This document shows, one piece after another, positions 8,966-17,101 of a DNA stretch of 64,000 nt. Both the position numbers and the translations under genes were made by a program. The DNA is from Natronobacterium texcoconense. GTDB lineage: Archaea > Halobacteriota > Halobacteria > Halobacteriales > Natrialbaceae. The stretch covers positions 602,995 through 666,994 of the forward strand of contig NZ_FNLC01000002.1 in NCBI RefSeq assembly GCF_900104065.1. The letters run 5' to 3'. The notes under the pieces are model-generated. The model searched no databases, was not told the DNA's origin, and saw only the letters and a program-made list of their open reading frames with translations. How positions within the stretch are numbered: the first letter of the stretch is position 1; every line of letters begins with the position of its first letter.

Positions 8966-9865
8966 ATGGGCACAGTAGACGTTGCGATCGGCGTCGACGC
9001 GGACTGCGTCGCCGGCTGGCTCGGCTCCTACGGCGGCGAGGACTCCCCGGCCGACCTCTCGAGAGGGCTGGCCGCCGGAAGCGAAGGCATCCCGCGGATG
9101 CTCGCGCTCTTCGACGACCAGGATATCGAGACGTCGTGGTACGTTCCCGGCCACACGATCGAGACGTTCCGCAACGAGATCGAGGCCGTCGCTGCAGACG
9201 GTCACGAACTCGGCGTCCACGGCTACTCCCACGAGAACCCGACCGACCTCTCGCGAGAGCAGGAAGACGAGATCCTCGAGGTATCGATCGACCTCATCGA
9301 GGACGTCACGGGGTCGGAACCGGTCGGCCACCGCGCGAGCTGGTGGGAGTTCAGCGAGAACACGCCGGAACTCGTCCAGAAGCACGGCTTCGACTACGAC
9401 AGCAGCCTGATGGAACGCATGTTCGAACCGGGCTGGATGCGCGAGGGCGATAGCTGGGAGAAAATCGACTACGACAAGAACCCCGAGACGTGGATGGAGC
9501 CGTACCAGTACGGCGAGGAGACCGACGTCGTCGAGATTCCGATCAGCTGGTATCGCGACGACATCCCACCGATGCTGTTCATCAAACAGCCGATCTACCA
9601 CGCCGGGTACAAGGACCCCGAGATGATGTACGAGCAGTACTACAAGCGCCAGTTCGATTACCTCTACAATCGGCGCGGCGCGGGCGTCTACACGTTCACG
9701 ATCCACCCGGACATCCACGGACTCCCTCACATGATCCCGCTGTTCGAGGAGTTCATCCAGTACGTCCAAGGCCACGAGAACGCCCAGTTCGTCACGCTCG
9801 AGACGGTCGCCGAAAAGTACAGGGAGGATCCGTCGGTGTACGAGACCGAGAGCGACTACGTCTGA
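8966..9865 (+). CDS. Polysaccharide deacetylase (NodB-fold) family protein
   Basis: 299 residues from the ATG at 8966; six extra upstream codons in frame are less likely. NodB-homology motifs are visible: VDAD near the N-terminus (metal/catalytic Asp), HGYSHENP (two metal-binding His), then HRASWWEFS and a late FTIHPDIHG. The family removes N-acetyl groups from sugars, but this subfamily (PuuE/HpPgdA-like) also includes cyclic imide and allantoin hydrolases. With no signal peptide, a cytoplasmic amide hydrolase is at least as likely as a wall enzyme. Confidence 0.85.
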   Translation: MGTVDVAIGVDADCVAGWLGSYGGEDSPADLSRGLAAGSEGIPRMLALFDDQDIETSWYVPGHTIETFRNEIEAVAADGHELGVHGYSHENPTDLSREQEDEILEVSIDLIEDVTGSEPVGHRASWWEFSENTPELVQKHGFDYDSSLMERMFEPGWMREGDSWEKIDYDKNPETWMEPYQYGEETDVVEIPISWYRDDIPPMLFIKQPIYHAGYKDPEMMYEQYYKRQFDYLYNRRGAGVYTFTIHPDIHGLPHMIPLFEEFIQYVQGHENAQFVTLETVAEKYREDPSVYETESDYV

Positions 9866-10175
9866 TCGTCGATTCCCGGAAGTCAAACGCCTCGAGTGGG
9901 AGCGCGAGCCGGAATTTCGCTTTCTGTCCGGAGAGATCGCCGGCGAAGACGATCCGTGCTTGCGGAGCCGCTCCCCGCCGCCGTAGACCGGTATCAGAGA
10001 GTTAGTTGGGTCGTGCGGACTCACCTCGTCCAGTCGACGCTGGGCTCCGGTGAGGAAAATCGGCGTGACTGGCTGCGGTCACGTCGAGGGAGAAGGCCTC
10101 TTTTCTATCGTATCCGTCCCGTGAGTGGGCCGTGTCGATTCCCACGTCGACGCCCCGTTTACGCACTCGCTTTTC
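9866..10175. other. Intergenic region, nothing recognised
   Basis: About 310 bases between two converging genes. No gene, repeat or clear structured RNA was seen. The overlapping open frames here lack the composition of real haloarchaeal proteins. Confidence 0.4.
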
Positions 10176-10649
10176 TCACGTTGACTCGCTTTCCGCAGCC
10201 TGGATTGCTTCGATACCGAACTGTACTACGTCTGGGGAGAGGTCACTGTTCCGAAGCTCATCCGTTGTATACCACTGCCACGATTCCGCGCTTTCTTCAC
10301 CGTCTTCTGGTGAGATATCACGGCTCGGGACGGTTGCGTAGTAGATGTGGTCGATATGCTGGTGTCCAACGGTTCCGTCGTGGACGTTGATATCGTAGAG
10401 CATCTGATGGCGTGGTTGCGGAAGTGCTCTCCCAGCAGGTGCAGAAACGTCTCGAGTCTCATCGAGAAGGTTTGGCTCGAGCCCCGTCTCTTCCCGTACT
10501 TCTCGAAGGGCAGCCTCGTGCGGGAGTTCGTCCCGATCAACGTGACCGCCCGGTGGGATCGTGATTCCCAGGTGCTTGTGATCGTGCAATGCGGTTGCGC
10601 CGCGATTGACCACGTAAATCGTTCCAGTAAAATGACGAGTCGTCTCCAT
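10176..10649 (-). CDS. NUDIX hydrolase
   Basis: 157 residues from the ATG at 10649 (METTRHFTGTIYVVN), chosen because strand 1 of the fold starts there; an upstream ATG adds 15 residues. The NUDIX box is complete: GGHVDRDELPHEAALREV followed by REETGLE, matching G-x5-E-x7-R-E-U-x-E-E-x-G-U. The enzyme should hydrolyse a nucleoside diphosphate linked to another group, using Mg2+. The substrate cannot be told. A short hairpin with TCCCCGT/ACGGGGA arms lies about 90 bases upstream (around 10740-10758). Confidence 0.85.
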   Translation of the reverse strand: METTRHFTGTIYVVNRGATALHDHKHLGITIPPGGHVDRDELPHEAALREVREETGLEPNLLDETRDVSAPAGRALPQPRHQMLYDINVHDGTVGHQHIDHIYYATVPSRDISPEDGEESAESWQWYTTDELRNSDLSPDVVQFGIEAIQAAESEST

Positions 10650-10800
10650 ACCTCCGGTCTCTGAACACGCCCACATATCGATATCGACATCCACTCGTAG
10701 ATTGGTTCAGTCCTCCTGATCGGCCACGAGACGCTGTTTGTCCCCGTAGTAGACGGGGGACGCACGATGATTACAGAACCCCCGCCATGGAGACGACTAC

Positions 10801-10884
10801 TATAGTAGCCACTGAAAGCCAGTGCGCACCCGATCGCACGACAGCGGTGCGATCGGTGTGCAAACAGTTTCAGTTGTTACTATA
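10801..10884. mobile_element. 84-bp MITE-like element with long imperfect terminal inverted repeats
   Basis: The left arm starts TATAGTAGCCACTGAAAG and ends ...CGATCGCAC. The right arm, read on the other strand, starts TATAGTAACAACTGAAAC and ends ...CGATCGCAC. The two arms pair over nearly 38 bases with a short loop (GACAGC), so the whole unit folds into one hairpin. This size and TIR pattern fit a non-autonomous haloarchaeal IS derivative. No clear target duplication is seen. The right arm overlaps the 3' end of the CinA-like gene and supplies its last codons and stop. Confidence 0.75.
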
Positions 10885-11652
10885 ATTCGGCTCGTCGCCG
10901 TCGTCGCCATCGCCCCACTCGCGTGAGACCGGCGTCTCGCTCGCGTCGATCGTCTCGAGCAGCCAGTCGCTCGCCGCAGCCACCTCCCCGTCGTCCGTTC
11001 CAACGACCTTCAACCGGTTGTGTCCCGCCTCGCGGTCGGGGTAGCAGCCGACCGTGACCGCGAACCGGTCCATCGCCTCCTCGAGCGTCGGGACGATGTT
11101 CGCCTCCGGTTCGACCGTGTAGAGAAACCGGGAGCGTCGCTCGCCGTCGAACTCGTCCGCGACGGTCCCGAACATGGCCTCGAGTTCCTCGGGGATCCCC
11201 GGGAAGACGTAGACGTTCTCGATCACGCAGCCGGGTGCGAGTCCCGCCTCGTTGAGCAGCGGACGGCTCCCCTCGGGGAGTGCGGCCTCGGCTTCGGCGT
11301 CGACTGCGAGGTCGTGCTCGGGTAGCTTCTGCTGGATCTCGGCCAGCCGACGTTCGACGTCCGAGAGAGCCAGCTCCGTTACGGCCATGCCGCGGTCGAA
11401 CGCGTCCGCGACCGCGTCCATCGTCACGTCGTCGGGCGTGCCGCCGATGCCGCCGGTCACAACGACACCGTCGAACGACGCAGAGTAGTCGGCCACTCGA
11501 TTCGAGACGAGGTCTCGGTCGTCTGGCAGCGAGAGGAGCCGGGTGACGGTCACGCCGCGGTCGGAAAGCTGGGTCGCCAGCCAGTTCCCGTTCGTGTTTA
11601 CCGTATCGCCAGACAGCAGTTCGTCGCCGACCGTGATGATCGCTACCTCCAT
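10870..11652 (-). CDS. CinA N-terminal-like / molybdopterin-binding-fold protein
   Basis: 260 residues. The first 170 match the MoaB/MogA-like fold of the competence-damage protein CinA: IITVGDELLSGDTVNTNGNW at the start and VVVTGGIGGTPDD around residue 65. There is no NMN-amidase domain, as is usual for archaeal versions. The family has been linked to nucleotide or cofactor pyrophosphatase activity; the role here is inferred only. The ATG at 11652 is directly before the fold. The last residues (YSNN) and stop are encoded by the MITE arm, so the native C-terminus has been replaced. Confidence 0.8.
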   Translation of the reverse strand: MEVAIITVGDELLSGDTVNTNGNWLATQLSDRGVTVTRLLSLPDDRDLVSNRVADYSASFDGVVVTGGIGGTPDDVTMDAVADAFDRGMAVTELALSDVERRLAEIQQKLPEHDLAVDAEAEAALPEGSRPLLNEAGLAPGCVIENVYVFPGIPEELEAMFGTVADEFDGERRSRFLYTVEPEANIVPTLEEAMDRFAVTVGCYPDREAGHNRLKVVGTDDGEVAAASDWLLETIDASETPVSREWGDGDDGDEPNYSNN

Positions 11653-11727
11653 CGTCGTTCTACCGGGCAGTTAGCGGTTCGAACGCAAAAACCCAATCGC
11701 TGACGTCTCCGGCCAACTCGAGTCCGC

Positions 11728-12741
11728 CTATAACTCTTCGGGTAACGTCCCCGTCAACGCCTCGCTCGCCGGTGCGAACGAAATCGTCGAACCGAGATCC
11801 TGCTCCCGGGCACGCTCGTACAGCATGTGGGCCGCAGCGACCGTCTCGATTCCCGTCCCGCCGCTGTCGAACACCGTGATCTCGTCGTCGCTCGTCCGCC
11901 CAGGCGCGTTCCCGGCGACGACCTCGCCCAGTTCGGCGTGGACGTGCTCCTCCGTAATGGCACCCTCCTCGAGCGCCGCGAGGAAGGCTCCGGCGTCGAA
12001 CGTCGCCCGCTCGCGCAGGTCCGGAACGTACGTCGATCGCTCGACGGTCCGAACGTCGATTTCGTGACTTCCCTCCTCGTACTGGCCCATCGCCGTCACG
12101 TGGGTGCCGGAATCCAGGTTGTCGCCGTCGAAGACCGGCTCTTTGGACTTCGTCGCCGTGATAACGACGTCCGAACCCGAGATTGCGTCCGCGCTCGAGT
12201 CGACGGGGGTGACGGTCGCCTCGAGAAGTTGGTCGAACTCCTCGGCAAACGCCTCGCGGTTCTCGCGGGTCGGCGAGTAGACGCGGACCTCCTCGAACTC
12301 CCGGACGGTCGCGGTGGTGTGGAGTTGGCCACGAGCCTGTGATCCGCTACCGATGACGGCGAGGGTCGTTGCGTCCTCACTGGCAAGTTCGTCGACGGCG
12401 ACGGCACCGGCGGCACCCGTCTTGAACGGGTTCATGCTCGCGCCGTCGAGCAAGGCCAGCGGTTCGCCGCTCTCGGCGTCGAAAAGCGGCGTCACGAACC
12501 AGGCGTCTCCCGCGCCGAAGCCGGCGCCGTACATGTAGCCGCCCATCGCGCCGGTTTCGGGGAGTAAGGCCGCGTAACTGGTGAACATACCGTCGGGATC
12601 GGACCGACGGAACTTCTGGCGCGGGTGTGCCGGCGCGCCCTCGCCGACCTGCCGGTAGCCGTCCCTGACGGCCTCGACGTACGCTTCGGGCGTCGCGAGC
12701 CCGTCGATTTCGTCGCTCGAGAGAAACAGCGTCTCGGTCAT
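11728..12741 (-). CDS. Ornithine cyclodeaminase / alanine dehydrogenase family protein
   Basis: 337 residues from the ATG at 12741 (MTETLFLSSDEI); the upstream ATG at 12765 would add eight residues and is less likely. It has the mu-crystallin/OCD pattern: RQKFRRSDPDG for substrate binding, LLDGASMNPFKTGAAGAVAV, and the dinucleotide-binding LAVIGSGSQARGQL. Members deaminate L-ornithine to proline or act as alanine or ketimine reductases, all with NAD(P)H. Which reaction occurs here is open. It lies downstream of, and on the same strand as, no other close gene; the gap to the CinA-like gene is 75 bases. Confidence 0.85.
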   Translation of the reverse strand: MTETLFLSSDEIDGLATPEAYVEAVRDGYRQVGEGAPAHPRQKFRRSDPDGMFTSYAALLPETGAMGGYMYGAGFGAGDAWFVTPLFDAESGEPLALLDGASMNPFKTGAAGAVAVDELASEDATTLAVIGSGSQARGQLHTTATVREFEEVRVYSPTRENREAFAEEFDQLLEATVTPVDSSADAISGSDVVITATKSKEPVFDGDNLDSGTHVTAMGQYEEGSHEIDVRTVERSTYVPDLRERATFDAGAFLAALEEGAITEEHVHAELGEVVAGNAPGRTSDDEITVFDSGGTGIETVAAAHMLYERAREQDLGSTISFAPASEALTGTLPEEL

Positions 12742-12765
12742 GGAGACTAGAACCGAGGCGAGCAA

Positions 12766-13168
12766 GAAAAAGGCGGCGTGGTTCTCGAGCCGTGGTGCAG
12801 TCGGATGGAGAGCTTCACACGAGGAGGCCAGCGTTTTGTAGTCAAAGATGATAACATATTGGAATAAATATAACTAAGGGGGTTAATTCCCCGAACGCGA
12901 CTGTCGGGGTCAGGACCTCGGCTGTCTACGGCGACCGATAGAGCGATTGATAGACTGAACCCAATATAGAGTAGATTAAGTTGTTAGACTTATATAAGGA
13001 GATAGGTGTCGATCTAATCATCTATGTATCGTTCCATGCTCGCCAGGTGATCGACTGTCGATCACATGCGTCCATCCACCGTTTATTTATAGTCTCAGTG
13101 TCGCTATGTCAATATGAATAGCCGATCATCCCGATCGATTTCTCTCGCTCTGTCCGACCGAACCAAGT
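12766..13168. promoter_or_regulatory. AT-rich divergent intergenic region with TATA-like boxes
   Basis: About 400 bases, far more AT-rich than its neighbours. Rightward TATA-like candidates are TTATATAAGG near 12990 and GTTTATTTATAG at about 13081-13092, the latter some 80 bases before the next ATG. A further AT-rich run (12850-12880) could serve the leftward gene. No RNA gene or repeat recognised. Confidence 0.35.
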
Positions 13169-14470
13169 ATGACTGAAACCGACAAACTCGCCGCGTTGTT
13201 CGTCGAATCGTCTCGAAATACGGTCCTCTCGTGGCTCCTCGTTCTCGTCCTCGGAGGGAGTCTTTTTGGCGGGATACTTCTCGAGCAGTACGAATCCGTC
13301 CTGTTCAGCGCGGTCGCGATCGCTATCATCGTCGCGCCGGCGATCGCGTTTCGCGATCCGACGGTGCTTCCGCCGTGGTATTTCGTCGGGCTAATCTGTC
13401 TGCCCGTCCTGTGGGATGCGTTCGGTCCCCAGATGGCGACGGCCATCGTCCCGAGCCTCGCACTCGCCACGCTCGGCCTATTGATGGCGGTCGAACTCCA
13501 CCGGTTCACGCCGCTTCGTCTGGTCCCGTGGTTCACCGTCGTTCTCACCGTCCTGTTCACCCTCGCGATGGGTGGGCTGTTGAACATCCTCCGCTGGTCG
13601 TCCGACGTCCTGTTCGGAACAGCGTTCTTACTCGACGGGCGAACACAGGATGCGATCAACGCGGCGGTGATGATCGAACTCATCTACGTGACCCTGGCCG
13701 GGCTTCTCGCTGGTGCAATCTTTTACGCCTATTTCCACACGATATCCGGCCAAACCGACTCCAGAACGGCCGTTCCCTCGGCACGTCAGTCAGCCGAGGA
13801 AGACGTCGAAAGTGTCGCTCTCAGCGAACGACTGGGCATCTCGACGAGACGGCAGCGACAACTGGTCCGTGCGATGCAGATCGCTCTCGTCGTCGTCCTC
13901 GCCTATGGTCTCTGGACGCTCCAACTCCCCGTCATCACCAACGCCATACTCGCTCTCGTCATTACGTTCATCCCCGCTGTACTAAACCGGGACTTCAACA
14001 TTACAGTCGAACCCGGACTCGCACTCTGGGTGACGAGTGCCGTATTCTTGCACGCAATCGGGACCGCCGGACTGTACGACGCCATCGCGACCTGGGACCA
14101 CCTCACGCATACACTCTCGGCCACGGTCGTCGCCGCCGCCGGATACGCCACGCTTCAGGCGCTTCACATCCACGGCGAATCGATCCACCTCCCACGGTGG
14201 GCGATGTTCGCGTTCACCCTGGTGTTCATACTTGCCATGGGAGTCATCTGGGAAATCCTCGAGTTCTTCGTCGATCAGGGTGCACTCGTTCTCGGCATCG
14301 ATCCCGTCCTAGCCCAACACGGCATCGACGACACCATCGTCGACATGATGTTCAACGTCCTGGGCGCGATTATCGTCGCAACATGGGGAACGGTGTACCT
14401 CACCGAATTCTCCGACAGTCTCGCAACCCAGCTCGAGGAGCGGTTCGACGCTCGAGAATCGGATTCGTAA
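13169..14470 (+). CDS. Multi-pass membrane protein with C-terminal DUF2238/YjdF-like region
   Basis: 433 residues with about eleven hydrophobic helices in two halves split by a charged loop (about 195-230). The second half carries the signature DHLTHTLSATVVAAAG, VIWEILEFFVDQGAL and DTIVDMMFNVLGA, matching the DUF2238 (YjdF-type) pattern of D-x-x-H, W-E-x-x-E and D-M-x-x-N. Function is unknown for the family. The ATG at 13169 (MTETDKLAAL) precedes the first helix by about 20 residues. Monocistronic, converging on the DedA-like gene. Confidence 0.75.
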   Translation: MTETDKLAALFVESSRNTVLSWLLVLVLGGSLFGGILLEQYESVLFSAVAIAIIVAPAIAFRDPTVLPPWYFVGLICLPVLWDAFGPQMATAIVPSLALATLGLLMAVELHRFTPLRLVPWFTVVLTVLFTLAMGGLLNILRWSSDVLFGTAFLLDGRTQDAINAAVMIELIYVTLAGLLAGAIFYAYFHTISGQTDSRTAVPSARQSAEEDVESVALSERLGISTRRQRQLVRAMQIALVVVLAYGLWTLQLPVITNAILALVITFIPAVLNRDFNITVEPGLALWVTSAVFLHAIGTAGLYDAIATWDHLTHTLSATVVAAAGYATLQALHIHGESIHLPRWAMFAFTLVFILAMGVIWEILEFFVDQGALVLGIDPVLAQHGIDDTIVDMMFNVLGAIIVATWGTVYLTEFSDSLATQLEERFDARESDS

Positions 14471-14490
14471 GCGACTCCACCTGTTTCAGT

Positions 14491-15057
14491 TCACGAGGGG
14501 ACGACATCCCACTCGGGGAGGAACTGGATCGCTTCCAGCAGGCCGTTCGCCACGGCGAGCAGGATCACCATGTAGATCGCGTTCCCGAGTGCCGACAGGA
14601 GGACGAACTCACGTCGTGGATACCCGTTCAACCCCGCAACGACGGTCATTAGTCCCCGGAGTCCGGGCGTCGCGTTGGAGAGACAGATCGCTTTCCCGCC
14701 GAACCGATCGAACTGACGGTTGATGAACTGCATCCGATCGGGACCGATACGACGTTTGACGATGGCTGGAATGCGATCGAAATACGGGACGGCTCGACCG
14801 ATTCGCGTGTCCTCGTCGAAGTCGTCGTTGAATCCGTAGTATAGCACCAGTTGTCCCGCCGTCGCAGCCAGCGCACAAATACCGGGGACGAGTAGCATTA
14901 CCACCACGCCAGGTTCCGTCACGACGATGTACAGGATGAGCAACATCGACGGGTGGAGGAGCTTCCCGATAAACAATCCCTCCAGAAAGTACAGGATCGC
15001 GAGCACCGGGACCCCGACCGTGAGGACCAGTTCGGCCAGCGTCGTCTCGAGTTCCAT
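14491..15057 (-). CDS. DedA / VTT-domain membrane protein
   Basis: 188 residues from the ATG at 15057 (MELETTLAEL); a longer frame overlaps the opposite gene and adds 38 hydrophilic residues without family similarity. The protein has DedA features: an N-terminal re-entrant-like hydrophobic stretch with YFLEGLFIGKLLHPS, then FGGKAICLSNATPGLRGLM, where bacterial DedA proteins have F/Y-R-x3-G-R-x3-P. VTT proteins are lipid scramblase/transport proteins of the cytoplasmic membrane. The expected second arginine is absent from the motif, so the activity may differ. Confidence 0.75.
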   Translation of the reverse strand: MELETTLAELVLTVGVPVLAILYFLEGLFIGKLLHPSMLLILYIVVTEPGVVVMLLVPGICALAATAGQLVLYYGFNDDFDEDTRIGRAVPYFDRIPAIVKRRIGPDRMQFINRQFDRFGGKAICLSNATPGLRGLMTVVAGLNGYPRREFVLLSALGNAIYMVILLAVANGLLEAIQFLPEWDVVPS

Positions 15058-15153
15058 GCGATAGTTCCTCTTCAGTTCATCGTCAGTTAGCTGTTTTGAG
15101 ACGACGCGTTCGTCGATACGTTGAAGGGGATGTGTCCCTTCTAGAAGGACACG

Positions 15154-15795
15154 ATGATGCTTCCGACCCACGCCCTCGGCGGGATGGCCCTCGCGTTACC
15201 GCTGGTAGCCGTGGCGCCGGAACTCGCACCGATCGCACTCGCGGCGGGCTTACTCGGCGGGATCTTCCCCGACCTGGATATGTACACCGGCCACCGCAAG
15301 ACCCTCCACTTCCCGGTGTACTACAGCCTCCTGGCCGCCGGCGCGACGGTCGTCGCCGTCCTCGTCCCGACGACGATGACCGTCGCCGTCGCCCTCTTCC
15401 TGCTCGGGGCCGCTCTTCACTGTGTGACCGACGTCTTCGGGAGCGGACTCGAGTTGCGGCCGTGGGAAGGCAACTCCGAGCGAGCGGTGTACGATCACTA
15501 CCGTGGGACCTGGATCGCCCCCCGACAACTGGTCCGGTACGACGGTTCGCCGGGAGATCTGCTGCTGTCGGTTACGCTCGCAGTCCCACTGCTGTACGCA
15601 CTCGAGGGCGTCCTGCAGTGGGTGGTGATCGCGGCGATCGTCGTCGCGGCCGTCTACACCGCATTCAGGCGCATCCTCGCCGAACTCGCTCCCGTCGTCG
15701 TCCGGCGGCTGCCGGCGAGCGTACTCCCGTACGTGCCGGATCGGTACCTCGAGGACGTCGGCTCCGATCGGTCCTGGCAGACGGCGGGACGGTAG
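15154..15795 (+). CDS. YdjM/DUF457-like membrane-bound metal-dependent hydrolase
   Basis: 213 residues with four to five hydrophobic helices. Family residues are visible: MLPTHALGGMAL (His near the start), GGIFPDLDMYTGHRKTLHF (D-x-D plus H-R-x-x-x-H) and ALHCVTDVFGSGLELRPW, where a His, Asp and Asp would complete the metal site. YdjM-type proteins are predicted inner-membrane metallohydrolases; the substrate is unknown. Translation could start at either of two adjacent ATGs. It diverges from the DedA-like gene. Confidence 0.8.
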   Translation: MMLPTHALGGMALALPLVAVAPELAPIALAAGLLGGIFPDLDMYTGHRKTLHFPVYYSLLAAGATVVAVLVPTTMTVAVALFLLGAALHCVTDVFGSGLELRPWEGNSERAVYDHYRGTWIAPRQLVRYDGSPGDLLLSVTLAVPLLYALEGVLQWVVIAAIVVAAVYTAFRRILAELAPVVVRRLPASVLPYVPDRYLEDVGSDRSWQTAGR

Positions 15796-15830
15796 GATCG
15801 GCGAGCGGACGGTACTCGCGTGCCTGTCGT

Positions 15831-16799
15831 CTACGCGTCGTCGCGTTCCGCGACCGCTGATGTCGGGAGGTCGAACGCGACCCCCGTCTGCTCCGCCGAG
15901 ACCTGCCACAGTTTTCTGGCAGTTTCACGGTCGTGTGACTGTGCCGCGGATTCCTGGCGGTCGGGCGCACCGCGAACGTTGAGGAAGCCGCCGGGACCGT
16001 AGTACTCGCCGCCGTCGACGTCGGATGCCGTTGCAGCGTATACCGTCGGCAGCGCGCCGCTGGCAGCCGACTGTGCGAAGAGGGCGTTGACGATGCGCAT
16101 GAACGCGAGTCGAACCGTCGAACCGGCCATTTTCGGGCCACGAGCCTGCAGGTTCGTCGCGGAGAGTCCGGGATGGACGGCGACGCTCGTGACGTTACGG
16201 TCGGACGCCTCGAGGCGGCGATCCAGTTCGTAGGCGAAGAGGAGGTTCGCGAGTTTCGACTGCCCGTAGGCGGTCCACTTGCCGTACTCCTCGCCGTGCA
16301 GGTCGTCGAAGTCGATCTCGCCGCCCTCGTGTGCCATACTCGAGACGGTCACGACGCGGGCGGCGGCGGCGAGGGAGTCGAGAAGCGTTCCGGTGAGCGC
16401 GAAGTGGCCGAGGTGGTTGACGCCGAACTGCATCTCGAAGCCGTCCACGGTCTCCCGGCGAGGGATCGCCATCACGCCTGCGTTGTTGATCAGGACGTCG
16501 ACGTCCGGCACGGTTCCATCCCCGCCGATTTCGGACCTGGCGAGTCGATCCGGGAACGTTCGGACGGACTCGAGGTTCGCGAGGTCGAGTTCGACGACGA
16601 CGAGCGTTCCGGCGTCGGTTTTCGATTTGATCGCCATCGCCGCGTCCCTGCCGCGGTCGACGCTGCGACACGCCATGACGACGGTTGCACCCTGCTCGGC
16701 GAGCATTCGCGTCGCTTCGTACCCGATACCGCTGTTGGCACCGGTGACGACGACGGTCTGTCCGCGCTGGTTCGGAACGTCCGCTTCGGTCCAGCCCAT
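15831..16799 (-). CDS. Short-chain dehydrogenase/reductase, retinol-dehydrogenase-like
   Basis: 322 residues. Classical SDR motifs are all present: cofactor-binding TGANSGIG (about 19-26), NNAG near 110, a catalytic Ser in VVTVSSMAHEGG, and the Y-x-x-x-K pair in YGQSKLANLLFAYEL. Length and the C-terminal YYGPGGF region resemble the retinol dehydrogenase/WW-oxidoreductase branch common in haloarchaea. It should reduce or oxidise a carbonyl/alcohol with NADP(H); the substrate is unknown. The TnpB element begins just upstream of its start codon (from 16,828), so its promoter may have been altered. Confidence 0.85.
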   Translation of the reverse strand: MGWTEADVPNQRGQTVVVTGANSGIGYEATRMLAEQGATVVMACRSVDRGRDAAMAIKSKTDAGTLVVVELDLANLESVRTFPDRLARSEIGGDGTVPDVDVLINNAGVMAIPRRETVDGFEMQFGVNHLGHFALTGTLLDSLAAAARVVTVSSMAHEGGEIDFDDLHGEEYGKWTAYGQSKLANLLFAYELDRRLEASDRNVTSVAVHPGLSATNLQARGPKMAGSTVRLAFMRIVNALFAQSAASGALPTVYAATASDVDGGEYYGPGGFLNVRGAPDRQESAAQSHDRETARKLWQVSAEQTGVAFDLPTSAVAERDDA

Positions 16800-16962
16800 G
16801 TACCGATTTGCGAGAGAAGCGGTTTAGGAGTGGCGCTAAGCCCCCTTCCTCAGCGAGCGCCGGAGGCGCAAGCAGGGAGGGGATACAGCGCCGCAAGAGT
16901 TTCTTGGACTGTACTACAGCAGGCCCACAGGCTCACGTAATCGTTAATACTTTACGCATGTC

Positions 16963-17100
16963 ATGCATGGTGTGCATACGGTGAAACGGAAGACCATCAC
17001 CATTCGGGAGGACCAAGACGAGTGGATTGAGGACCAGCACCTCAACCTCTCGTCGTTTGTCCGCGAAAAACTGGACGAACTAATCGAGGAACGCGAGTAG
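16963..17100 (+). CDS. Small ribbon-helix-helix-like protein upstream of TnpB
   Basis: 45 residues (MHGVHTVKRKTITIREDQDE...). The pattern of a beta strand KRKTITIRE followed by two helices (EWIEDQ and LSSFVREKLDELIEERE) is that of a CopG/Arc-type ribbon-helix-helix DNA-binding protein. Two bases separate its TAG from the tnpB ATG, so the two are likely co-expressed. In-frame starts are ATG 16963 and GTG 16972 or 16981. An AT-rich TAATACTTTA lies 15 bases upstream of the first. It may repress its own element; this is inference from position. Confidence 0.65.
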   Translation: MHGVHTVKRKTITIREDQDEWIEDQHLNLSSFVREKLDELIEERE

Positions 17101-17101
17101 A

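Noticed and set aside
8834-10024. 396-codon frame opposite the deacetylase gene
   Set aside because: Shadow of the polysaccharide deacetylase gene, which has real family motifs.
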